Part shown: in pieces, positions 41,581-49,259 of the stretch
Position numbering within the stretch: the stretch's first letter is position 1
Layout: each line of letters begins with the position of its first letter
Assembly (NCBI GenBank): GCA_023391015.1
Contig: JAEWBT010000058.1
Span: 15,911-79,910, forward strand
Source of the DNA: Bacteroidota bacterium
GTDB lineage: Bacteria > Bacteroidota > Bacteroidia > Chitinophagales > Chitinophagaceae
Direction of reading: 5' to 3'
Length of the DNA: 64,000 nt
Notes under the pieces: model-generated
The model's database searches: none
The model's input: only the letters and a program-made list of their open reading frames with translations
What the model was told of the DNA's origin: nothing
Made by a program: the position numbers and the translations under genes

Positions 41581-41630
41581 AAACCCGCAAAGCATTGATA
41601 ATCAACGCTTTGCGGGTTTTCTCTTTTTTA
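41581..41630 (+). terminator. element-borne terminator behind tRNA-Leu
   Basis: AAACCCGCAAAGC pairs with GCTTTGCGGGTTT, with the inner TTGAT-A-ATCAA extending the stem, followed by TTCTCTTTTTT. The remaining non-coding 41631-41882 shows a small AGGCAA/TTGCCT hairpin near 41721 and one TTTCCGGAAA, but no gene. Confidence 0.85.
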
Positions 41631-41882
41631 TTCGTGGTCGTTTTTGGGGTCAAAAAAACGCCGTTGCTCATTTTAAGACGCTTCCCGGCCTGTTTTGAGC
41701 CGGATAAACTCAAAAGAAAAGGCAACGCCTAAGCATTGCCTTTAAGGAGGTCGCAGGAGGTTTTAAGGCCTCCCCCATCCAAAGACAAAAATAAGTTCTT
41801 TCCGGAAATCTAACATTTTCCGAGGAACAAAAAACCCGCTACCAAATGGCAGCGGGCGGGCGGACGTGAGAAAATAAGACGC

Positions 41883-42113
41883 TTATACGCTAATCCATTG
41901 CTTTCTACTTTCTATTTCTATCAAATCAGATAGGAGGGAAATAGTAGCCGATACTGTTTTCAGTTCTTCGGCGGTTGCTTCGTGATCTTTGGAAAGGGCT
42001 TTGTACTCTTTCTTTAATTCGGCTAAGCGGTTCCGGCATTTGTTCAAAAAAAAGCCGTGCCTTACCTGTGCGGCGTTATTGCCGTCTTTTATTTCGGTGG
42101 GTCTAATACTCAT
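41883..42113 (-). CDS. small helical protein, function unknown
   Basis: A 76-residue charged protein, mostly helical with coiled-coil character (FFLNKCRNRLAELKKEYKALSK, ATAEELKTVSATISLLSDLIEIESRKQ). No family recognised. It is the last gene of the element before the tRNA and follows the 83-residue gene by 27 bp on the same strand. Confidence 0.55.
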   Translation of the reverse strand: MSIRPTEIKDGNNAAQVRHGFFLNKCRNRLAELKKEYKALSKDHEATAEELKTVSATISLLSDLIEIESRKQWISV

Positions 42114-42140
42114 AGAAACGCCTTTAAAAAGGTGAAACGA

Positions 42141-42392
42141 TCAGGCGCGGCCTTTCTTTTCCGGGGTGAGTAGGTACGCCTTTGCTTGTTGTTCGGTGGG
42201 TTGCAGGGCTTCCAGCAAATCGCAGGCGGCAATAAAACAGCCGTTTGCGTTGTAGTTGGTGTAATCGGCCATGCAGGCGGAACGGCGGATTAGCTCAATA
42301 AGCCCGGCCTGTAAATCCGTGAGCGTTGAGGCGTGTAGGCCGTTGGGGACGGGGATAGATACCGTTAAGGCATCGGCGGTAATTGTTACCAT
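42141..42392 (-). CDS. small protein, function unknown
   Basis: An 83-residue protein beginning MVTITADALTVSIPVPNG, a beta hairpin, followed by helices (LTDLQAGLIELIRRSACMADY, CFIAACDLLEALQPTEQQAKAYLL). No family recognised. The ATG at 42392 is used; a TTG three codons upstream is possible. A branched inverted-repeat structure (42410-42495) lies directly in its 5' leader. Confidence 0.55.
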   Translation of the reverse strand: MVTITADALTVSIPVPNGLHASTLTDLQAGLIELIRRSACMADYTNYNANGCFIAACDLLEALQPTEQQAKAYLLTPEKKGRA

Positions 42393-42409
42393 ACTTTTCA
42401 AAAAGACAT

Positions 42410-42495
42410 GGAAAAGCCGGGTTCTTTAGCTGTCCTACGTTGATAGCAACGCCGGGGCCTTTCGGCACATCCGCAGCATGGAACCCGGCTTTTCC
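42410..42495. other. 86-nt branched stem-loop structure
   Basis: A perfect 15-bp closing stem, GGAAAAGCCGGGTTC (42410-42424) with GAACCCGGCTTTTCC (42481-42495). Inside are GCTG/CAGC (42429/42474), a CGTTG-ATAG-CAACG hairpin (42438-42451) and a GCC-TTTC-GGC hairpin (42457-42466). It lies 17 bp upstream of the 83-residue gene. It may be a cis-regulatory RNA or a single-stranded replication or packaging signal. The rest of the gap, 42496-42760, holds GGCGGCGGC-rich DNA, a terminator, and two TTCCGGAA sites. Confidence 0.65.
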
Positions 42496-42627
42496 GGGAA
42501 TAGAAAAAGTAAAAGGAAACAGGGCACTATCATTTAGGAAGGGCAAAGAAAAGACTTTTTCCGGAAAATCAAGCGGCGGCGGCTGTATATTTACGGTGGT
42601 AAGCGGCGGCAACGCCAAACACCACCC

Positions 42628-42657
42628 AAAAGGGATAGGCTTCGGCTTATCCCTTTT
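42628..42657 (-). terminator. hairpin with C-TTCG-G loop
   Basis: AAAAGGGATAGGC, a TTCG loop closed by C-G, then GCTTATCCCTTTT, downstream of the 110-residue HTH gene. One stem mismatch. Confidence 0.75.
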
Positions 42658-42760
42658 GACCTTTAAGAGGCTGTATATTTGCCGGGAGGCTTCGCGGTTA
42701 ATCCCAAGAACACCCTTATTAAGCAGCCCTTCGGGGTTGCTTTCTTATTTTCCGGAAATC

Positions 42761-43093
42761 TCAAACAGCCGGGGCCGCGTCAGGCGCTTCGGCGTTGGCC
42801 GCTGTCAGGTAGCGGTAAACGGTCGTTTTGCCTTTGCCTATGGCTTTTGCAATCGCGCCAAGGCTATTCCCTTCCCGGTGCAGCTTTAAGGCTTCGGCCC
42901 GGTAATCGCGGGGCTTTGGTGGGTTGGCACGTTTGGCAAAGCCATTTCCGGAAATAATACGCCGGACGGTGCTTATACTTTGGCCCGTCAGCTTGCTTAT
43001 TTCTTCGGCGGTGAGCTTTCGCACGTAATAACCGTAACACTTTTTTATCAGGGCTTCTTTTTCGGGGTTTTTGGCCGGGTGTGGCTTTTTCAT
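42761..43093 (-). CDS. double helix-turn-helix DNA-binding protein
   Basis: A 110-residue basic protein with two homeodomain/Hin-type HTH units: RKLTAEEISKLTGQSISTVRRIIS (about residues 26-48) and HREGNSLGAIAKAIGKGKTTVYRYL (about 70-95), with a KRANPPKPRDYRAEA linker. The second resembles the C-terminal recombinase/resolvase HTH that contacts DNA; no catalytic domain is attached. The ATG at 43093 (MKKPHPAKNPEKEAL) is chosen because the longer frame to 43186 is unlike protein. Likely a regulator, or an iteron or origin binder for the element. Confidence 0.72.
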   Translation of the reverse strand: MKKPHPAKNPEKEALIKKCYGYYVRKLTAEEISKLTGQSISTVRRIISGNGFAKRANPPKPRDYRAEALKLHREGNSLGAIAKAIGKGKTTVYRYLTAANAEAPDAAPAV

Positions 43094-43443
43094 GGGTTGG
43101 AAAGTTGAGGGGTTGAAAGAATGGAAGAACGAATGAACAAAAACAGTAAAAGGGTTGAGTAGGTAAAAAGCTGTCAAAATGAACAAAACCCGGAACGCTT
43201 TGGAAGGGGTAGCCCCTATAAGGTTTTGCAGCCTTTCGGGGCATTTTCTTAGAAAAAACCGGCTTTAAAACCGCTTTTAAAAGGCGTTTGAAGCCCGTTT
43301 TAAGAGCATTTTCGCCCGTTTGGGTATCAGGTGGAACAAAAGGGAACAAGCGGCCTGTTTTGCCTTCCATTTTCCGGAAACAGCGCCCGGCCTACTTCCA
43401 TCGGCGTTTTACCAATGGAAGCGGAACGGCGAACGGAACGAAA
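43094..43443. other. non-coding segment with TTTTAAAA-rich repeats
   Basis: No convincing gene is seen. The stretch near 43255-43312 repeats GGC/CGC-TTTTAAAA-like motifs (CCGGCTTTAAAACCGCTTTTAAAAGGC). A GGGGTAGCCCC inverted repeat is at 43206. One TTTTCCGGAAA is at about 43369. AT-rich repeats of this sort suit an origin of replication, but that is inference. Confidence 0.4.
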
Positions 43444-43746
43444 TCAGGCGGTTAAAGGGTCTTGCAGGGCCAGCCGGGCGGCTTTTTCCAGCTTTAGGGC
43501 CGCGTCGGCCAGCCGGGCAATTACCGAGGCATCCGGCGCGGTGGCTTTGGTTTCCCGCTCAATCAGGCGGCGGACGTTGGCCGCTTGCTTTTGAAGGTCA
43601 AGGGCCGGTATTTCTTTTTTCCAAGCGGTAGCCGTCTTTTGAGAAATACCCACGGCGGCGGCGGCTTCTTTGGCGGTACTTCCGTTTTGCATCCAGCGGG
43701 CAAAGGCGGCGCGGGTGTCGGGTGTGTGGTAACGGGGATTAGGCAT
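43444..43746 (-). CDS. HTH protein, terminase-small-subunit-like
   Basis: A 100-residue protein with an N-terminal HTH (RAAFARWMQNGSTAKEAAAAVGISQKTATAWKKEI, about residues 13-46) and a helical C-terminus (VIARLADAALKLEKAARLAL). The layout recalls small phage terminase subunits and other minimal HTH proteins. With no large terminase on the element, a regulatory or replication-accessory role is as likely. It lies 66 bp downstream of the Rep-like gene on the same strand. Confidence 0.62.
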   Translation of the reverse strand: MPNPRYHTPDTRAAFARWMQNGSTAKEAAAAVGISQKTATAWKKEIPALDLQKQAANVRRLIERETKATAPDASVIARLADAALKLEKAARLALQDPLTA

Positions 43747-43812
43747 AGGGTGAAGGGTTGGATGGGTTGAAGAATTGCACCCGGTGAAAAACCGGGAATT
43801 TTCCGGAAAACA

Positions 43813-45303
43813 CTATGCAGCCGGGGCCGGTGCGGTCGGGGCTTGCAGGCGTTGAGCAAACAGCCGGGCGGCTTCGCCCGTGTAGCTTTCGGGCACATCC
43901 TGCCAGCGGTGCGGCAATACCTGTATTTCGGTTATCCGATCAAGCCAAGCGCGGGGGACGTTTGCCAGTTCGGAGGGGTGGAAAGTGTCGGTGTAGGTAT
44001 CAGTACCGGACGCGGCGCGGTACGTTACGGAAAGGAAGTTTTGGAGCATGGAGGCGGATTTAATACGGTTTTTGAAGGTTCGGCGGCGGTTGCTGTCAGT
44101 GTTCCGGCATCGGTGAGCGGCCCGGCTACCAACAACAAGGGCGGAACAATACCGGGAACCTGTTTTTTGCCCTGTCAGGGGCGCACCGCACCCGGCGCAA
44201 CGGCGGGCGGGCATGGCTGAAAGCGCTGGGGCAAAGCCAGCCGAAGGCAAGGCCGGGCTTTTTTGTGCGTTTTTTGCGCTGTTTTTATATTGTTGTTTTA
44301 AGACATTGATAGGGGTGGGGTTTCCCGTGTTTTCCTGCCCTATACAAGCGGTGAAAAACCGGGAATTTTCGGCGCTGTCATCCGGTGCGTTTTCAGCTTC
44401 CGGAACACCTTCAAAGAGCGCGGCCCACGTCTTACAAACAGCATCCAGCAGGGCGGCGGCGGGCGTTTCTATGTAGTAGCGTTCCATTATTCCAGCCAGC
44501 TTCCGGCGGTTGTAGCGGCTTGCCTCATAATCTTCCAAACCTTCCCATGTGCGAGGGTTTGCCAGCTTTAAAAACGCTTCGCGGTCTTTGGCGCTCATGC
44601 CAGCGAGGGCGGCGCGGTCATTTGTCCAAATGATACCGGCCAACCCTTCCAGCAACAGGGCCAGCAGCGGGCGCAGCTTCGCCGGGCTTTGCAGGTCGGC
44701 CAGCGTTTGCAGCCCGAAGCGGGCAAGGTGTCGCATCTTGTTTACCTTCACTTCCAACCGTAACACATGCCCGGAGCCGTGCCCGCTTTGGGCCGTCTTA
44801 TCATAGAGCTTTATAGAATAGTCGGAAAGGTGGCAAACAAGCCCAAGCCGGGGCTTTTTGGGGTCAATGGGTACAAACCCACGGCCTTTAAAGCAAACGG
44901 CCTTATTGAGCAAATTAGACGGCTTTACGTCTAATGATAGATTAACGCCTACTTCCAACCCATGCAACCGGGTAGCATCCGGCGCAATCCCGAAGGCATC
45001 ACATAGCCCGGAAACAGCCACACCCACGGCGGCGGCGCTGAATTGATCAGCGTTATGACTTCCGGCATTGTGGTACTTATGCAGGGAGCCGTTAAGGTTC
45101 AGGGCATGGCAGCCGGTGGCAAGCGGTTTTAAGTCCGCATCTATGCCGCGAAGGTGTAGGCGGCGCACATCTGAAACACGCGGCCCGGAGCTTATAGCGC
45201 CGTGCCGGTGGCTTTCTCTTATGGGTACTTCCCACGCACCCGCAGCCGGTGGCGGTGCATCCGGCGCGGGCGTTAGGTAGGTAGCCTGTATTCCGTCAAT
45301 CAT
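43813..45303 (-). CDS. putative phage/plasmid replication initiation protein with C-terminal zinc finger
   Basis: A 496-residue protein, the largest of the element. The N-terminal half has beta-rich segments HLRGIDADLKPLATGCHALNL, LEVGVNLSLDVKPSNLL and YSIKLYDKTAQ, then HVLRLEVKVNKMRHLARFG-LQTLADL. That last pattern (YDK ... LRxExKxxKMxxLxxxGxxTLxDL) is like gpII/X-type (Phage_CRI) replication initiators of filamentous phages and related plasmids. The C-terminal part has a zinc-finger motif, RRCAGCGAPLTGQKTGSRYCS followed by AAHRCRNTDSN, of the sort found in phage and plasmid Rep proteins of Bacteroidota. No clear HUH motif was found, so rolling-circle activity is inferred. It starts 11 bp after the DUF6046-like gene. 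Confidence 0.6.
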   Translation of the reverse strand: MIDGIQATYLTPAPDAPPPAAGAWEVPIRESHRHGAISSGPRVSDVRRLHLRGIDADLKPLATGCHALNLNGSLHKYHNAGSHNADQFSAAAVGVAVSGLCDAFGIAPDATRLHGLEVGVNLSLDVKPSNLLNKAVCFKGRGFVPIDPKKPRLGLVCHLSDYSIKLYDKTAQSGHGSGHVLRLEVKVNKMRHLARFGLQTLADLQSPAKLRPLLALLLEGLAGIIWTNDRAALAGMSAKDREAFLKLANPRTWEGLEDYEASRYNRRKLAGIMERYYIETPAAALLDAVCKTWAALFEGVPEAENAPDDSAENSRFFTACIGQENTGNPTPINVLKQQYKNSAKNAQKSPALPSAGFAPALSAMPARRCAGCGAPLTGQKTGSRYCSALVVGSRAAHRCRNTDSNRRRTFKNRIKSASMLQNFLSVTYRAASGTDTYTDTFHPSELANVPRAWLDRITEIQVLPHRWQDVPESYTGEAARLFAQRLQAPTAPAPAA

Positions 45304-45314
45304 TGCGCCGGGGC

Positions 45315-45956
45315 TTAAGCGTATTCCAGTTCAAAAGCCGTGTGAGAAATCGCGTCAATCTCAAACGGGCACACATTCGGGCGGCCTTCCAACCGCTGAA
45401 AGCGGATAGACTTAATAATGATATGGGTTATATCCCTTTCGTTAAATTCCGATCCGATAACCCCGACCGGCTCAATTATCCTATTCAGTTCTAAAAGGTC
45501 GGTTTTGTAGTCTTGTGCGGTCTTTGACTTTGTGCCGTTAAGCGTGTCCCATTCATCCAAAGCAAGCCCGCGAATACGCACCTCCCAATTATGAACGCCG
45601 TACATTTCCACTACACTACCTAAGCCGCCTTTTAATTCGGTTTGGGTAATGCCTTTACTTTGGCTGAAATCTACCAAGGTAGCCGGGGGAAAGACAAAAC
45701 CGCCAAAGGGAAAGGTTTCTATTTCGCTTCCTTTGGGGCTGAAACGGCGGTATTCACCGCCTTTAATTACCAACGGCAAAAGCCACGGCGTACCCATCCA
45801 CGTTTTACCGGCTTCCAGTTCTTTTGGGTCGGGTGTGCCGCCTACTTTGTATTGGTTATATCCGGCAGCGTCTAAGGCTTTTCCGGCAATGGGTGGCAGG
45901 ATTAGGGTAGCGCCAAACACTTGCTTAAAGAGGTCGGCGGTGCTGAATTGTTGCAT
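45315..45956 (-). CDS. DUF6046-like protein
   Basis: A 213-residue protein resembling DUF6046 of Bacteroidota phages and integrated elements. A central strand-rich region (VEMYGVHNWEVRIRGLALDEW) is followed by LLELNRIIEPVGVIGSEFNERDI and a closing IKSIRFQRLEGRPNVCPFEIDAISHTAFELEY. That end pattern (I-x-S-x-x-F ... E-G-x-P-N-x-x-P-F-E-x) is shared with proteins of contractile-tail or baseplate-associated gene sets, though the function is unproven. The other tail genes are missing here, so on this element it must do something else or be a remnant. Operonic with its neighbours on both sides. Confidence 0.6.
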   Translation of the reverse strand: MQQFSTADLFKQVFGATLILPPIAGKALDAAGYNQYKVGGTPDPKELEAGKTWMGTPWLLPLVIKGGEYRRFSPKGSEIETFPFGGFVFPPATLVDFSQSKGITQTELKGGLGSVVEMYGVHNWEVRIRGLALDEWDTLNGTKSKTAQDYKTDLLELNRIIEPVGVIGSEFNERDITHIIIKSIRFQRLEGRPNVCPFEIDAISHTAFELEYA

Positions 45957-46019
45957 AGATAACGGCTGTTTAGGCGCACAACCGGAGCGGCAAAAAATGA
46001 AAAGAATAATTTCCGGAAA

Positions 46020-46436
46020 TCATTGCCCGGCCCGGTTTAGCAGGTCGGTTACTTCGGCCTGTCTTTCTTCTTCGGCCTGTATTGTTTCCTGAATGGCTTC
46101 CAGCGCACCGGAAAGCAAACCGAGCGCCGAGAGCAGCAGCCCGGACGGGTTCGCGAGGCTTTCGGCTATGGCTGTTTTAAGTACGTTTTCAGCGGCTAAC
46201 ACGCGGTAAGCGGCGGCGGCTTCGGGTACGCATCCAATAGCAGCGCGGGCCATATCAAGCGCCGGAAATTGTACGGTAGCCATAACCGCAGCTTCCATAA
46301 AATCGGCGGCTTGTTTAGGGCATTGGATAGCCGTTTGCACCTCATCAAGGGCGGCCATAATAACCGCTTCCCGGAAATAAAGCCCGTGCAAAGCATCCGG
46401 CGCGGGCGCGGTGGGTGTGGGGGCCGTGTTACACAT
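46020..46436 (-). CDS. helical protein, function unknown
   Basis: A 138-residue protein, almost entirely predicted helical and alanine-rich (YFREAVIMAALDEVQTAIQ, FMEAAVMATVQFPALDMARAAIG, LLLSALGLLSGALEAIQETIQ), ending in a charged coiled-coil segment. No family recognised. Its ATG overlaps the last codons of the HTH gene by 8 nt, indicating translational coupling; the DUF6046-like gene follows after 63 bp. Confidence 0.6.
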   Translation of the reverse strand: MCNTAPTPTAPAPDALHGLYFREAVIMAALDEVQTAIQCPKQAADFMEAAVMATVQFPALDMARAAIGCVPEAAAAYRVLAAENVLKTAIAESLANPSGLLLSALGLLSGALEAIQETIQAEEERQAEVTDLLNRAGQ

Positions 46437-46746
46437 TTCCGGACGCTTTTTTATTGTTCCGAGTGTGTACCGGCGCGGCCTTCACTTCGCTAAACAGAAA
46501 CCGGGTTTTATTGCCGATTTTGTAGGCTTTCAGAATGCCAGCGTTTACCCAAGCGTGAAGGGTCGGAAGGGTAATTTTTAAGTAGGCGGCTACCTCATCC
46601 CGTGTTAGGTAACTATCGGCTTCCGGCTGTTTCATTGCAGCCGTTAAACCGTTGATCCGTTCCGTTAGAAGTTGGTCAAAGCCTGCCAAAAGGGCGGCCA
46701 TATCTACGCCCTGAATTTGGAGCGCCTGAAAGGTTGGGTTTGCCAT
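46429..46746 (-). CDS. excisionase-like helix-turn-helix protein
   Basis: A 105-residue protein with a MerR/HTH_17-type domain: SYLTRDEVAAYLKITLPTLHAWVNAGILKAYKIGNKTRFLFSEV (about residues 45-88). This is the layout of Bacteroidota excisionase-like DNA-binding proteins carried by integrative elements. A helical N-terminal part (LQIQGVDMAALLAGFDQLLTERINGLT) precedes it. The ATG at 46746 is preferred over 46800. It probably controls excision with the integrase. The 11-bp direct repeats at 46899-46942 are a candidate target. Confidence 0.75.
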   Translation of the reverse strand: MANPTFQALQIQGVDMAALLAGFDQLLTERINGLTAAMKQPEADSYLTRDEVAAYLKITLPTLHAWVNAGILKAYKIGNKTRFLFSEVKAAPVHTRNNKKASGNV

Positions 46747-46842
46747 TGCTGAAAAGGGGTTTGTTTTCAGCAATCGTATAAAGGCACTTTTACGGGGCAA
46801 TCAAAAACAGACTTTTGCCGAAAATGCAGGCACAAAAAAAAG

Positions 46843-46872
46843 CCCGTAAACCCTTACGGGGCGGGGCTTTTA
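46843..46872 (-). terminator. terminator between the 275-residue gene and the HTH gene
   Basis: CCCGTAA-ACCC-TTACGGG at 46843-46860 with A8 on one side and GGGGCTTTT on the other. Confidence 0.7.
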
Positions 46873-46898
46873 GGGCCTTTTTGAGGCGCTAAAAAAGG

Positions 46899-46942
46899 GG
46901 CTACCTTTAGGCTACTTTGGGGCTACTTTTAGGCTACGGTTT
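46899..46942. repeat. four 11-bp direct repeats GGCTACNTTTN
   Basis: GGCTAC starts at 46899, 46910, 46921 and 46932, exactly one helical turn apart, just beyond the stop of the 275-residue gene. Iteron-like; a possible binding site for the HTH/Xis or Rep protein. Confidence 0.75.
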
Positions 46943-47758
46943 GGGCTGTTTTAATTGCTCATGCAGCGCGTTTATATCCTGCCTTAATACCCTTTTGCCG
47001 GGCAAATTGAGCTTTTGCAGCCATTCAGAACAATCTAAGAGCATTTCCAGCCGGGCGGCTTTTTTCTTTGCGGTTGAGGACGGCGGCAAGTCGGTAAAAC
47101 CTTTTTTGCGGGTGTATTGGTTTCTAACTTTGGGAACGTCTTTTAGGTAATATTCAGGCGGGCTTTCGCTTTCAATTTCAAAGGCTTTAGAAAGAAATCC
47201 GGCAACGCTTCGCCGGTCATAAAATCCAGCGTACACACAAACCAAAGCAAGAACAGTTTTAGAAGCTTTTAGGCCGTCAATTTCGCGGGCTTCCCGGCTA
47301 TGGCTTCCCGTCTTTTCTATCGGGAAAAGCTCATCATATAGGGCCGGGTTTTCGGCCTTCAATTCGGCTAATTCCTTTGCTTGTTGGGCTATTCTTTGGG
47401 CCGTATTGTACAACTGTCCAATAGCGCCGGGAACGGGCCGCAGGCGGCCCAATAGGGCTATATTTTCAAGGAGCCGGGCGAAGGGAGCGCTTATTATTCT
47501 ATAAGGGGCGGTTATGTGGTCAAGGGCGGCGAGAAGGGCGGCGTTTCGTTGCTGTATTATTCGGGTCGGGGCCGTTATCCGGTCAAGGGCGGCCCGGAGC
47601 CGAGCGGGGCCGGTGAGTTGCTCAATCAGGGCGCGGGTACGTTCTTCCGTGCGGGCCTTAAATTCTTCCGGCGTTCCGGTTATTGTTTTGCTTTCGCCGG
47701 TGTGTAGGTTGGTAATCTTTACCGACAATTTCCGGGCGGGCTTTTCGCTGTTATCCAT
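46934..47758 (-). CDS. element protein of unknown function
   Basis: A protein of about 274 residues starting MDNSEKPARKLSVKITNL. The middle contains an internal near-repeat, ALDRITAPTRIIQQRNAALL and ALDHITAPYRIISAPFARLL, followed by coiled coil (IAQQAKELAELKAENPALYDELF). The C-terminal part (LVCVYAGFYDRRSVAGFLSKAFEIE) resembles helical domains of accessory proteins next to integrases in Bacteroidota elements. No family recognised. It follows the integrase by 37 bp and is probably co-transcribed. Confidence 0.62.
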   Translation of the reverse strand: MDNSEKPARKLSVKITNLHTGESKTITGTPEEFKARTEERTRALIEQLTGPARLRAALDRITAPTRIIQQRNAALLAALDHITAPYRIISAPFARLLENIALLGRLRPVPGAIGQLYNTAQRIAQQAKELAELKAENPALYDELFPIEKTGSHSREAREIDGLKASKTVLALVCVYAGFYDRRSVAGFLSKAFEIESESPPEYYLKDVPKVRNQYTRKKGFTDLPPSSTAKKKAARLEMLLDCSEWLQKLNLPGKRVLRQDINALHEQLKQPKP

Positions 47759-47795
47759 ATTGGGCACGGGTGAAGGGTGTAGGGAAACGCCGGGG

Positions 47796-49055
47796 CTATT
47801 CAGCAACGGGCGCGGCCTGCCATTTAGAAGCCATAATTTGAGCGTGTTCTTCGCCTGCCAGCCTTATATATTTTTGGAAGGCTTTTTCTGTCTTATGCCC
47901 GGTAACGGCCATAATAGAGCGGGCCGGAACGCCGTTTTTATATTCATTGGTGGCAAAGGAGCGCCGGGCCGTATGGGAGGTAATAAGCGAGTATTTCGGC
48001 AAAATTTCTACTTCCAGTTTCCCGGCCACGGTACGCCGGTTTTCTACCATTTCGCAAATTCCGGCGGCCTTCCCGACTTCCTTTATATACTCATTTAGCT
48101 TTTGGTCAGAAAGCGCCGGAAGGCCGGAAACGGCGTATTTTTCCAGCAGCAGCCGGAGCGCGGGCCGTATGGGTATTGTTACCTTTCCACCTGTTTTCTT
48201 TTGATAAATTTCTATCGTGTCGCTTTTGATATTGTGAGCTTGCAGGGTCTTAAAATCCGATACCCGGAGGCCGGTATAACAGCCAATTAGAAACAAGTCC
48301 CGTGCCTTTTCCAGCCGGGCCGTATGGCTCAAATCCAGCGCCCGGAGCTTCGCCAAATCGCTTTCCGTTAGGTAGATAGTAGTGGCTTCTTCTTCCTTTA
48401 TTTTAAACGCCTTCGCCTTCGCGGGTTGCAGGTCTGTTATTCCGGCATCAATGGCAGCGGCAAGGAATGATTTAAACGTACCGAGGTAGGAGGCAATCGT
48501 ATTAACGGCAAAGCCTTTTTTCCGGGTCAGGAACTCTATCAGGTCGGGCCTGAAATCGGCGCTACCAAACAGGGGGAAATCAAGTTGGGCGCGGTGTTCT
48601 TTCTCAAATTCCTTTAGAATACTTATCGTGGTATTGTATTTCTGAATTTGCCGCCTGCCAAGCGTTTTTCCGTTGGGTTGGATTTTGGTAGGCGCTTCCC
48701 TCATAAAAGCATCCATAAAGCCCCAAAAGGAGCGGTCAGGCTGTATAATTCGGTTTGTGTAGGTGTCAAGGTAAAGCCGGAGCGCTTCGGCTGTAATCGG
48801 GCTATTTTGGGCCGTGTTTTCAGCATAGCAGGCAAAGACGGCGGCCCGGAGGCCCTTCAAGGTTTGGTTAATGGCTTCGCGGTTTGGTTCGCTTATCACG
48901 TTCCGCACTTCGCCCGCTTTTACATTCCAATTTTTAGGGAGTACCGAAAAGCCGGACGGGTATCTAAAACGGTTTCCGTTCCATCGGGCTATTAGATAAA
49001 TAATTTCCGGCTTTGTGCTATCCATTTGCCGAAGGTTGAAGCGTACCCTTATCAT
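47796..49055 (-). CDS. tyrosine site-specific recombinase (integrase)
   Basis: A 419-residue integrase of the Bacteroidota Arm-SAM-catalytic type. The N-terminal arm (MIRVRFNLRQMDSTKPEIIYLIARWNG) is followed by a SAM-like core-binding domain (about residues 110-210) and a catalytic domain. That domain has FLIGCYTGLRVSDFKTL (Arg I), a beta-hairpin Lys in QKKTGGKVTIPI, SHTARRSFATN (His-x-x-Arg), GHKTEKAF (His) and the nucleophile Tyr in FQKYIRLAGEEH. It should recombine the 3' end of tRNA-Leu; attR lies 190 bp upstream. A TATATTTG -7 element precedes the ATG. Confidence 0.95.
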   Translation of the reverse strand: MIRVRFNLRQMDSTKPEIIYLIARWNGNRFRYPSGFSVLPKNWNVKAGEVRNVISEPNREAINQTLKGLRAAVFACYAENTAQNSPITAEALRLYLDTYTNRIIQPDRSFWGFMDAFMREAPTKIQPNGKTLGRRQIQKYNTTISILKEFEKEHRAQLDFPLFGSADFRPDLIEFLTRKKGFAVNTIASYLGTFKSFLAAAIDAGITDLQPAKAKAFKIKEEEATTIYLTESDLAKLRALDLSHTARLEKARDLFLIGCYTGLRVSDFKTLQAHNIKSDTIEIYQKKTGGKVTIPIRPALRLLLEKYAVSGLPALSDQKLNEYIKEVGKAAGICEMVENRRTVAGKLEVEILPKYSLITSHTARRSFATNEYKNGVPARSIMAVTGHKTEKAFQKYIRLAGEEHAQIMASKWQAAPVAE

Positions 49056-49071
49056 ACTTTACTATTTAAGG

Positions 49072-49079
49072 CAAATATA
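49072..49079 (-). promoter_or_regulatory. integrase -7 element TATATTTG
   Basis: A full TAnnTTTG match on the minus strand, 17 bp before the integrase ATG. No TTG box seen at the usual distance. Confidence 0.45.
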
Positions 49080-49244
49080 GCCCGGTGGCTGTTATTGTGG
49101 TCGTTTTTTCTTTACTTTTCTTAATTTATTTTAATCCGGTTTTACTGTTTGAGCTTTTCAAAAGTCCCGCAAACCGTTATAAAATAAGGCTTCGTGCCTG
49201 TTTTTCCGGGGGTTGCTGAAAATGGCAAATAAAGCGGGTTGTAT

Positions 49245-49259
49245 TCCATTCCTGGGCAC
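49245..49259. other. attR of the integrated element
   Basis: TCCATTCCTGGGCAC, an exact copy of the tRNA-Leu 3' end. It is followed by CACAAAAAGG, so the reading across the junction is ...GGGCA-CCA, an encoded CCA end in the ancestral tRNA. Confidence 0.88.

Larger units (their letters stand above)
41575..49259. mobile_element. 7.7-kb integrative element in tRNA-Leu with a replication-initiator-like gene
   Basis: The element is bounded by the 15-bp direct repeat at 41560 and 49245. All ten genes lie on the minus strand, from a tyrosine integrase at the right end through xis-like HTH, unknown, DUF6046-like and Rep-like genes to small unknowns. It has its own tRNA-side terminator and non-coding structured segments at 42393-42760, 43094-43443 and 46843-46942. 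No relaxase, portal, capsid or Zot-type ATPase was recognised. It could be an integrated plasmid, a satellite, or a single-stranded-DNA phage relative. Confidence 0.85.

Noticed and set aside
41525..41725. Small open frames overlapping the tRNA-Leu gene on both strands
   Set aside because: They read through a tRNA and two terminators; no coding character.
41575..49259. Calling the element a complete prophage
   Set aside because: No portal, capsid, terminase large subunit or lysis genes were recognised; the DUF6046-like protein alone is not enough.
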